Shown here: positions 7,015-14,311 of the stretch, piece by piece
How positions within the stretch are numbered: the first letter of the stretch is position 1
Layout of the letters: every line of letters starts with the position of its first letter
Assembly: GCA_031551865.1 (NCBI GenBank)
Contig: JAVBMY010000003.1
Coordinates: 62,001 to 126,000 of the forward strand
DNA length: 64,000 bases
Source of the DNA: Rikenella sp031551865
GTDB lineage: Bacteria > Bacteroidota > Bacteroidia > Bacteroidales > Rikenellaceae
Direction of reading: 5' to 3'
Translations under genes and position numbers: made by a program
The notes under the pieces: model-generated
Seen by the model: the letters and a program-made list of their open reading frames with translations, nothing else
Databases searched by the model: none
What the model was told of the DNA's origin: nothing

Positions 7015-9558
7015 ATGGAACTGAAACAATACACCTACGAAGAAGCAGTCGAAGGCGCCCGGCAATACTTCGACGGCGACGAACTGGCCGCCACCGTCTG
7101 GGTTAGCAAATACGCCCTCAAAGATTCGTTCGGCAAGATCTACGAATCGTCGCCCGCCCAGATGCACGCCCGCATCGCCGGCGAACTTGCCCGCATCGAA
7201 CAGAACTACCCCAACCCCCTGAAATACGAAGAGATCCTCGAACTGCTCGAAGGCTTCAAATATGCCGTACCCCAGGGCGGCCCGATGACCGGCATCGGCA
7301 ACAACCTGCAGATCGCCTCGATCTCGAACTGCTTCGTGATCGGGCACGAGAAACCCGCCGACTCTTACGGCGGCATCATCCGCATCGACGAAGAGCAGGT
7401 ACAACTGATGAAACGCCGCGGCGGCGTGGGCCACGACCTGAGCCACATCCGCCCGACCGGTTCACCCGTGCTCAACTCGGCGCTCACCTCGACCGGCATC
7501 GTGCCCTTCATGGAACGCTATTCGAACTCGACTCGCGAAGTGGCCCAGGATGGCCGCCGCGGTGCGCTGATGCTCTCGCTTTCGATCAAGCACCCCGACG
7601 CCGAGCGATTCATCGACGCCAAGATGGAGCAGGGCAAAGTGACCGGCGCCAACGTGTCGATCAAGGTCGACGACGCCTTCATGAAAGCCGCCATCGCCGG
7701 CAAACCGTACAAGCAACAATTCCCCCTCGAAGGCAATGACCCGATGGTCGTGAACGAGATCGACGCCGCCACCCTCTGGAAAAAAATCGTCCACAACGCC
7801 TGGAAATCGGCCGAACCCGGCGTGCTGTTCTGGGACACCATCATCCGCGAATCGGTGCCCGACTGCTACGCCGACCTGGGCTTCCGCACCGTATCGACCA
7901 ACCCCTGCGGCGAAATCCCCCTGTGCCCCTACGACAGTTGCCGCCTGCTGGCGATCAACCTGTTCAGCTACGTCGACGAGCCCTTCACCAAAAAGGCGAA
8001 ATTCAACACCGCCAAATTCAAAGACCACGTCCACAAGGCCATGCGCCTGATGGACGACATCATCGACATCGAGCTCGAAAAAGTCGAAGCCATCCTCGCC
8101 AAAATCACCGCCGATCCCGAAGAAGAAGAGATCCGCCGCGTGGAACGCGAACTATGGGAAAAGATCCGCACCAAGGCCCTGCAAGGCCGCCGCACGGGCT
8201 TGGGTATCACTGCCGAAGGCGACATGCTAGCCGCCCTGGGGATGCGCTACGGCTCGGACGAAGCCATCGCCTTTGCCACCGAACTACAAAAAACCCTCGC
8301 CGTCGAATCCTACCGGGCTTCGGTGACGATGGCCGGCGAACGCGGCGCATTCCCGATCTACGACACCCGGCGCGAAGCCGCCAACCCCATGATCCAGCGC
8401 GTCAAAGAGGCCGACCCCGCCCTCTACGAACTGATGGCCAAACAAGGGCGCCGCAACATCGCGATGCTCACCATCGCCCCCACCGGCACCACCTCGCTGA
8501 TGACCCAAACCACCAGCGGCATTGAGCCCGTGTTCCTGCCCGTCTACAAGCGTCGCCGCAAGGTGAACCCCAGCGACCAGAAAGTCAAAGTCACCTTCGT
8601 CGACGAAGTGGGCGACTCGTGGGAAGAATACTACGTCTACCACCACAAATTCGTGGACTGGCTCAAGGTGCAGGGCTACACCGACGAAAAGATCGCCGCC
8701 CTGACCGACGACCAGGTCGACGAACTGGTGGCCAAATCGCCCTACCACAAAGCCACCTCGGCCGACATCGACTGGGTGTCCAAAGTCAAGATGCAGGGCG
8801 CCATGCAGAAATGGGTCGACCACTCGATATCGGTGACGGTAAACCTGCCCGAAGACGTGACCGAAGAACTGGTCGACGAAGTATACCGCACCGCCTGGAA
8901 AGCCGGTTGCAAGGGTGTGACCGTCTACCGCGAAGGCTCGCGCGCCGGGGTGCTCGTCAAGAAAGAGAAAAAAAACGAGGAAGGCTCGGCCGACGCCGCG
9001 CTTTCACGCCCGCGTAAACGCCCGGTGTCGCTCGACGCCGACGTGGTGCGTTTCCGCAACGGCAACGAGGAGTGGATCGCCTTTGTGGGCCTCTACAACG
9101 GCCAGCCCTACGAAATCTTCACCGGTAAGATCGAAGAGGACGCCATGTTCATCCCCAAGACCATCGAACGCGGCCAGATCGTCAAGGTGAAGGAAGAGGA
9201 CGGCAACAAACGCTACGACTTCCAGTACCAGGACAAGTACGGCTACACGAACACCGTGGGCGGCATCTCGCGCCTGTTCGACGAGGAGTTCTGGAACTAC
9301 GCCAAACTGATCTCGGGCGTGATCCGCATCGGCATGCCGATCGTCGACGTCGAGAGCCTGATCTCGTCGCTCCACCTCGACAGCGAAATGATCAACACCT
9401 GGAAAAACGGCGTGGCCCGTGCACTCCACCGCTACATCCCCGACGGCACCAAGCCCAAAGGCTCGGCCCAGCAATGTCCCGAATGCGGCGAAGAGGCACT
9501 CGTCTACCAGGAGGGTTGCCTCGTCTGCCAGAACTGCGGGCACTCGAAGTGCGGGTAG
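7015..9558 (+). CDS. nrdJ: Adenosylcobalamin-dependent (class II) ribonucleotide reductase
   Basis: The 847-residue product reduces ribonucleotides to deoxyribonucleotides using adenosylcobalamin as radical source, independent of oxygen. Recognisable class II features are the N-terminal SISNCFVIG, the GGVGHDLSHIRPTGS loop, the active-site NPCGEIPLC segment at about residue 300, and the radical-site loop IAPTGTTSLM at about residue 490. The C-terminus carries a Cys cluster (CPECGEE ... CQNCGHSKCG) that serves as zinc ribbon and redox tail in the family. The length is normal. A strong hairpin follows at 9577. No nrdR or cobalamin genes are nearby, and a B12 riboswitch was looked for upstream without success. 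Confidence 0.96.
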   Translation: MELKQYTYEEAVEGARQYFDGDELAATVWVSKYALKDSFGKIYESSPAQMHARIAGELARIEQNYPNPLKYEEILELLEGFKYAVPQGGPMTGIGNNLQIASISNCFVIGHEKPADSYGGIIRIDEEQVQLMKRRGGVGHDLSHIRPTGSPVLNSALTSTGIVPFMERYSNSTREVAQDGRRGALMLSLSIKHPDAERFIDAKMEQGKVTGANVSIKVDDAFMKAAIAGKPYKQQFPLEGNDPMVVNEIDAATLWKKIVHNAWKSAEPGVLFWDTIIRESVPDCYADLGFRTVSTNPCGEIPLCPYDSCRLLAINLFSYVDEPFTKKAKFNTAKFKDHVHKAMRLMDDIIDIELEKVEAILAKITADPEEEEIRRVERELWEKIRTKALQGRRTGLGITAEGDMLAALGMRYGSDEAIAFATELQKTLAVESYRASVTMAGERGAFPIYDTRREAANPMIQRVKEADPALYELMAKQGRRNIAMLTIAPTGTTSLMTQTTSGIEPVFLPVYKRRRKVNPSDQKVKVTFVDEVGDSWEEYYVYHHKFVDWLKVQGYTDEKIAALTDDQVDELVAKSPYHKATSADIDWVSKVKMQGAMQKWVDHSISVTVNLPEDVTEELVDEVYRTAWKAGCKGVTVYREGSRAGVLVKKEKKNEEGSADAALSRPRKRPVSLDADVVRFRNGNEEWIAFVGLYNGQPYEIFTGKIEEDAMFIPKTIERGQIVKVKEEDGNKRYDFQYQDKYGYTNTVGGISRLFDEEFWNYAKLISGVIRIGMPIVDVESLISSLHLDSEMINTWKNGVARALHRYIPDGTKPKGSAQQCPECGEEALVYQEGCLVCQNCGHSKCG

Positions 9559-9576
9559 GCGGCGCGGCCGTAACGG

Positions 9577-9616
9577 ACAAAGCCGTAAATCGTTTAAAAA
9601 CGATTTACGGCTTTGT
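9577..9616 (+). terminator. Strong stem-loop after nrdJ
   Basis: A 19-bp perfect stem (ACAAAGCCGTAAATCGTTT and its complement) with a two-base loop lies 18 nt after the nrdJ stop. The tail TGCTTTG is not a clean T-run, so the stem may stabilise the transcript end as much as terminate. Confidence 0.7.
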
Positions 9617-9829
9617 TGCTTTGCGGGGTTTGAGGGAACGGTTTTGCGGAGTATAGACCTGAAAAACGTAGGGCCCTCGCACATAAGCCGCGAACAGCGT
9701 TTCTCAGGCCCACACCCCGGAAAACCTTGGGAACAATAAAGCGGAAGAGCCGGAAGAGAGAAAGGGAGGGAAGAATCCCGGCGAGGCGTCGAAGACGCCT
9801 GCGTGTGGCCGATAGGCTGGCGCAAGAGC

Positions 9830-9858
9830 AGAGCGCCCGCCCAATGGGCGGGCGCTCT
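9830..9858. repeat. Near-perfect GC palindrome
   Basis: AGAGCGCCCGCCCA-A-TGGGCGGGCGCTCT is a 14-bp stem with a one-base centre. It lies 4 bases before the family B repeat at 9862. A smaller hairpin AGGCGTC-GAA-GACGCCT precedes it at about 9784. The same AGCGCCCGCCC arm appears at 41874. Confidence 0.7.
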
Positions 9859-9861
9859 CCC

Positions 9862-9945
9862 TAAGTCCACTTCGGGGCCTTTTCCTCCTTGCGCCTCGGC
9901 AATTCATGTGAACATGATTGCCCTCGGCCGCTACGTCGGTTTACC
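9862..9945 (+). repeat. GGCAAT...ATTGCC hairpin repeat, family B, copy 2
   Basis: TAAGTCCACTTCGGGGCCTT, TTCCTCCTTGCGCCTCGGC and then a hairpin at 9898-9922 (GGCAAT, CATG, TGAA, CATG, ATTGCC), followed by CCTCGGCCGCTACGTCGGTT. It shares leader and trailer with copies 1, 3, 4 and 5. Together with the palindrome and terminator before it, this fills the 9559-10026 gap. Confidence 0.65.
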
Positions 9946-10026
9946 GGAATCGCCGACGCGATTTCCGGCTCAGTCGGTACGGCGCCGCCGGTCCACTTGC
10001 CTCTACACTCACGACCTCCGGGGACT

Positions 10027-10443
10027 TTATTCAATATCAATACGGCGAGAGCCATCGTCAAGCACCGCGATGTACACGCGCAGGGCATCTTCGGGCAGCA
10101 GTTCCTCGATCATCTCGGGCCACTCGACCAGGCAGAGCGCCCCGCTGAAGAAATACTCCTCGTAGCCGAAGTCGAACGCTTCCTCGATACTCCTGATCCG
10201 GTAGAAATCGAAATGATAGACGGGACTTCCCGAAGAAGTGTCGTAAACATTGACGATCGAGAACGTGGGGCTCACCGCCGGCTGCTTCGTGCCGCAGGCG
10301 CGGCACACCTCTTTGACGAGCGTCGTTTTCCCGGCGCCCATGTCGCCGTAGAGGGCTACCACACGGCGCCCGGCGGCGGCTTCGAGCAGTTCGGCGGCGG
10401 CTTCGGGAAGATCGGAAAGGCTTTTGACGGTTAAGGTTTTCAT
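10027..10443 (-). CDS. tsaE: tRNA threonylcarbamoyladenosine biosynthesis ATPase TsaE
   Basis: TsaE is the small ATPase that works with TsaB and TsaD to install the t6A modification at position 37 of ANN-decoding tRNAs. The 138-residue product has a Walker A motif GDMGAGKTTLVK near residue 33, the family sequence SPTFSIVNVY, and the LVEWPE motif typical of TsaE. The start is placed at 10443, where homology begins; the frame is open 21 codons further upstream. It lies 59 bases downstream of the aminotransferase on the same strand and may be cotranscribed with it. Confidence 0.94.
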   Translation of the reverse strand: MKTLTVKSLSDLPEAAAELLEAAAGRRVVALYGDMGAGKTTLVKEVCRACGTKQPAVSPTFSIVNVYDTSSGSPVYHFDFYRIRSIEEAFDFGYEEYFFSGALCLVEWPEMIEELLPEDALRVYIAVLDDGSRRIDIE

Positions 10444-10502
10444 TGGGAAAAGGGATTTCGGTAGGGCGGAATCTTGGATTTGGCCACGCGGGTGGCCACG
10501 GG

Positions 10503-11690
10503 TCAAAGCGTATCGAGTACCCGCCGGATGTCGCGGCAGCAGGCATCGACCTGTTCTCCGGTGATCGTAAGCGGCGGCGAGATGCGGAACGCCGTGTCGC
10601 AGAACAGGAACCAGTCGGTCAGGTAGCCCGCCTCGGTCAGCCCCCGCACGGCGGCGTACATCCGCTCCGACGAGCCCAGTTCGACGGCCAGCAGCAGCCC
10701 GGAACGGCGGACTTCCAACACGGCGGGATGGTTGGACAAAGCCTGTTCAAAAAGTGCCCCCGCGATCTCGGCATGGGCCGCGAGGTCATTATCCAATATG
10801 TATTCGAAGGCAGCAAGGCCCGCGGCGCAACAGACAGGGTGGCCGCCGAAAGTGGTGATATGCCCCAGGGCAGGGTCGTGGCTCAGGTCGGACATCACCT
10901 CGCGCGGAGCGATGAAAGCCCCTAGAGGCATTCCGCCCCCCAGAGCCTTGGCCAGCACGAGAATATCGGGCAGCACCCCATAACGCTCGGTCGCAAAAAG
11001 TGCGCCCGTGCGCCCCAGCCCGGTCTGTATCTCGTCAAAGATCAGCATCGTCCCGGTTTCGTCGCAGCGCTTGCGGAGCGCCTGCAAATAGCCCTCAATA
11101 GGCGGCCTGACGCCCGCCTCGCCCTGCACGGGCTCGGCCAGCACGCAAGCCGTGCGTTCGGTAATAAGAGCCAGATCGTCGAACGAATTGAACGAGATGT
11201 GCCGCACACCGGGCAGCAGCGGACCGTAACCGGCGGTGAATTCCGGGCCGCCCATCACCGACATCGCGCCGTGGGTCGAGCCGTGGTAGGCGCCGCGCAT
11301 GGCAATCATCTCGGTGCGCCCGGTGTGACGTTTGGCGAGCTTCAGCGCCCCCTCGATCGCCTCGGCGCCCGAGTTCAGGAAATAGACGCTGTCCAGACCC
11401 GCAGGCAGCAACGAGCATAAACGAGCGGCATACTGCACCTGCGGCCGCTCGACGAGTTCGCCGTATACCATCGTGTGCATGTAGTCGCGCGCCTGGGCGC
11501 AGACGGCCCCGACCACCGCGGGATTGGCGTGTCCCACGTTGCTCACCGACACCCCGGCGATCAGGTCGGTATAGCGCACCCCGGAGGGGGTGTAAAAATA
11601 AATGCCCTCGGCGCGCTCTACTTCGATAAGCAGGGGTGCCGGCGAGGTCTGCCCTACATGGGCGAGGAATTGTTGCCTGAGAGTCTGCAT
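10503..11690 (-). CDS. Class III PLP-dependent aminotransferase
   Basis: The 395-residue protein is a fold-type I aminotransferase of the acetylornithine/ornithine aminotransferase subgroup. Visible features are SGAEAIEGALKLAKRHTGR (cofactor phosphate region), DEIQTGLGRTG, and the PLP lysine in ILVLAKALGGGMPLGAF. The exact substrate cannot be set from sequence: acetylornithine, ornithine or another omega-amino acid are possible, and there are no arginine-biosynthesis genes beside it. tsaE follows 59 bases downstream on the same strand. Confidence 0.9.
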   Translation of the reverse strand: MQTLRQQFLAHVGQTSPAPLLIEVERAEGIYFYTPSGVRYTDLIAGVSVSNVGHANPAVVGAVCAQARDYMHTMVYGELVERPQVQYAARLCSLLPAGLDSVYFLNSGAEAIEGALKLAKRHTGRTEMIAMRGAYHGSTHGAMSVMGGPEFTAGYGPLLPGVRHISFNSFDDLALITERTACVLAEPVQGEAGVRPPIEGYLQALRKRCDETGTMLIFDEIQTGLGRTGALFATERYGVLPDILVLAKALGGGMPLGAFIAPREVMSDLSHDPALGHITTFGGHPVCCAAGLAAFEYILDNDLAAHAEIAGALFEQALSNHPAVLEVRRSGLLLAVELGSSERMYAAVRGLTEAGYLTDWFLFCDTAFRISPPLTITGEQVDACCRDIRRVLDTL

Positions 11691-11752
11691 ATCGCAAAGA
11701 TAAGGGCTTTTCGGTCAAGATACCATACCCTCTCGGGGCAGGCGCCGGGACT

Positions 11753-11806
11753 CTGAAAAAGGATTCCCCGCCCCGGGACCCTGGTCGGGTCCGGAGCGGG
11801 GAAATC
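11753..11806 (-). terminator. Intrinsic terminator at the end of the pilus locus
   Basis: On the minus strand, arms GGATTTCCCCGC and GCGGGGAATCC pair around a GC-rich centre, and the hairpin is followed by TTTTTCAGAG. It lies about 125 bases after the stop codon of the last pilus-locus gene. A second small hairpin (CGGGAC-AAAAAC-GTCCCG) is at 11823-11840. Confidence 0.75.
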
Positions 11807-11930
11807 CCAAGTATCGCCCCCACGGGACAAAAACGTCCCGGTCGATAAAGGGGCGGCCGGCAACGGACATAAGAAACGAAGGTACGTCCGGGGGTATGGG
11901 CAACGACAGGTGTGAGAACTGTCACATCAT

Positions 11931-14276
11931 TTAGATATCGACACCCACGTCGACCACCTCCCATCCGTTGATCCATATCCTGATCGTCATGTTGGCAGAC
12001 TGGTTGATCCGGAAGACATAAGTGTTACCCATCGAGACGGGGTCATCGATCGTATAGGAGGCAAGCTCCTGATTGTCATACATCACCTTGATCTTCGGTT
12101 TCTGGTAATAACTCGAATTGCCGGGTGAGCCGAAGGTACCGAACCTGGCCGTAAGTTTCTTCGTACCGGAATCATACACCCCGTCGGGAGCGAGTCCCGC
12201 AATGACCGGCTTGCCGGCACCCCGGTCGCGATAGCTGACCTCGGCTTCTGCGAAGTCCGCGGCGCGTCCCTGGTTTTCGAGGGTAAGCCACAGGCGGGCA
12301 GGATCGACCGGAGTACCGGGATTACCCGGTTCCCAGATCTTGTCCACGTTGTGCAACTCAATAGTAACCTGGGCAGACGCTACGTAAAATCTCATTTTCG
12401 TAGGCTGTGCAGCGACCTCGCCCTGAACAAAGGTCAGCTTCTGCCAGTACATATTGGTTTTGTCGGACAACAGGGGGCGATAGTATCCTGCCCGCGAAGG
12501 GTGTGGCTTAAGGGCGGCTTCGACGTCGTATAAGTCGTAATTGCCGGGGTCGGTATTGTAGTCGTCGAAGGTAACGTTGGGGTCGTTGTGCCAGCCCACA
12601 ATGGTGAGCGGCTCATCCTTATTGATGTGGCCGGTGTTGTAATAGGGCGCGTCGTACGAAGCGATCACCTCGGCGGCGGGGACATTGTCGGTTTCAAGAC
12701 ACCAGGTGTTAGGCCGGGCCCCGAAATAAAACAACCTCATCCCGAAGGGAGCGTAGTAAGCCGAGAATTGATAATCGTTGCTGGAACGCGTCATCTTCAA
12801 GCGAATTGCGAGGCCCAGTTCGTTGCTCTGCGTAACGACGACCTCCTGGTTCAATCGGTCGGCGGTGAGCAGGATGGTGGCGGTGCGGGATTCAGGGCCG
12901 GGATTCAGGGCCACTTTCAGCCCGAGGTCCGCCACGCCGCTGCCGGGAGTTCCCGACTCGGTGGCGTTGCCCGAGGCAAAGGTCAGCCACGACCCGGTGT
13001 GGGGTTTGATGGTGGCCTGCCAGCCGTTGGGGTTGTCGGTAAATACTTTCAGGGACAGGTCCTGCGCCTCTTTCGAAACCGCGGGGGCATCGTCGCCGAC
13101 CCCAAGCATATACTGGCCGTTGAACACGATGTCGCGGACATCGCTCATGTCGTAGTAGATCAAACGTGTCTTCAGGTTCGAGAGTACGGTGTAGGAATTG
13201 ATCGCATCGTCGAGCGAGGTGTAGCCCGGGCCATCAGCCAGCAGGATCTGCACGTCGTATTTGTAATTGCGTAACAAGGGCATGTAATTCGTATTGCTCC
13301 CGCTGCGCTCGTAGGTGAAATCGACGCGGTAGAAAGCCTTGTTGCCTTTGTAAAGACCCTCCAGTACGAGACAGGTCGAGTTCTTCCGGGTGTCCTCGTC
13401 GGCGTCGTCGGCCGCGGGGGATTCGAAGGCGTAGACCTCGCCCGCTAACCCGTCGCTCACGGCGGCAGTGTAGTCGTAAGTGATGGCGTTCGCGCCGCCG
13501 GTCTGTTTAGCGGGTGCGGCAGGGAGGCTGGCCGACAGGTCGGGCGGCGTGCAGGGAGCCAGGATCGCTCCCGTGGCAGGATTCCACTTGGGGGCTATGT
13601 TGCCCGCGGTGTTGTAGTTGCAGAGGTGAACCTTTTCGAGCGTAAAACTCACGGCCGCGGCGTCGGTGTTCCTGATGTCGATACGGGCCAACATGCGCCG
13701 CATCTCAATGTTGTCGATCTGCATTCCCGCGGTAATGTCCATCACTCCCGTTTCGCCGTACATCGGCACGGGGGTATAATTCCCGTCGCCGTCGGCCGCG
13801 GGCCAGGCGCCGGTCTTCGAGAAGGTAAGCGCTTCGAGCACTTCGGATTTGGTGGTCGCTCCGGCGGTAAACCCGTCCTTGACGGCAGCCACACGGGCTG
13901 CGGCGTTAGCAACGATCACGACCTGGGCATCTTCGAGGGGCGAGAGCTTGGCGGTGAACTTGGCGGTGTAGACGGTCGAGGCACCCGATCCGGCCGAAGC
14001 GTTCTCGCTGACAGTTCCGGCGACGCATTCCGAGAGCACCGGAACACTTCCGCTGGCATCGAACACCAGCATATCCACGGTTTTCACTTCGTTTTCGGGC
14101 AGGCCGTCCATCGAGCGGGTGGCGGGGGTCTTGGCCCCGGGGATGTTCACCACGATGGTCACGCCCTGGTTGTGCGCCTCGCCTCCGGCGGGCTCAAGCC
14201 CGCCGGGAGTCTTGGCGCATCCGGCTAATACCAGGGCTGAAGTCAGCAATGCGGCTCCGAAGAATATTTTTTTCAT
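11931..14276 (-). CDS. Pilus-locus lipoprotein with BACON-like domain
   Basis: This 781-residue product has a lipoprotein signal (MKKIFFGAALLTSALVLAGC) and an N-terminal half in the style of FimA/Mfa-type pilus subunits: LPENEVKTVDMLVFDASG followed by the pattern VVIVANAA and a later MLARIDIRNTD. The middle (about residues 400-480) resembles a BACON domain, with NGWQATIKPHTGSWLTF ending in VVVTQSNE. The C-terminal third is unrecognised and ends at IWINGWEVVDVGVDI. It is the last gene of the locus and starts 35 bases after the FISUMP gene stop, so it is probably cotranscribed. By position and size it may be a pilus tip or accessory subunit; this is inference. Confidence 0.7.
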   Translation of the reverse strand: MKKIFFGAALLTSALVLAGCAKTPGGLEPAGGEAHNQGVTIVVNIPGAKTPATRSMDGLPENEVKTVDMLVFDASGSVPVLSECVAGTVSENASAGSGASTVYTAKFTAKLSPLEDAQVVIVANAAARVAAVKDGFTAGATTKSEVLEALTFSKTGAWPAADGDGNYTPVPMYGETGVMDITAGMQIDNIEMRRMLARIDIRNTDAAAVSFTLEKVHLCNYNTAGNIAPKWNPATGAILAPCTPPDLSASLPAAPAKQTGGANAITYDYTAAVSDGLAGEVYAFESPAADDADEDTRKNSTCLVLEGLYKGNKAFYRVDFTYERSGSNTNYMPLLRNYKYDVQILLADGPGYTSLDDAINSYTVLSNLKTRLIYYDMSDVRDIVFNGQYMLGVGDDAPAVSKEAQDLSLKVFTDNPNGWQATIKPHTGSWLTFASGNATESGTPGSGVADLGLKVALNPGPESRTATILLTADRLNQEVVVTQSNELGLAIRLKMTRSSNDYQFSAYYAPFGMRLFYFGARPNTWCLETDNVPAAEVIASYDAPYYNTGHINKDEPLTIVGWHNDPNVTFDDYNTDPGNYDLYDVEAALKPHPSRAGYYRPLLSDKTNMYWQKLTFVQGEVAAQPTKMRFYVASAQVTIELHNVDKIWEPGNPGTPVDPARLWLTLENQGRAADFAEAEVSYRDRGAGKPVIAGLAPDGVYDSGTKKLTARFGTFGSPGNSSYYQKPKIKVMYDNQELASYTIDDPVSMGNTYVFRINQSANMTIRIWINGWEVVDVGVDI

Positions 14277-14311
14277 GGTTGCTTTCATATACATACGTCT
14301 TAACGGGCGGG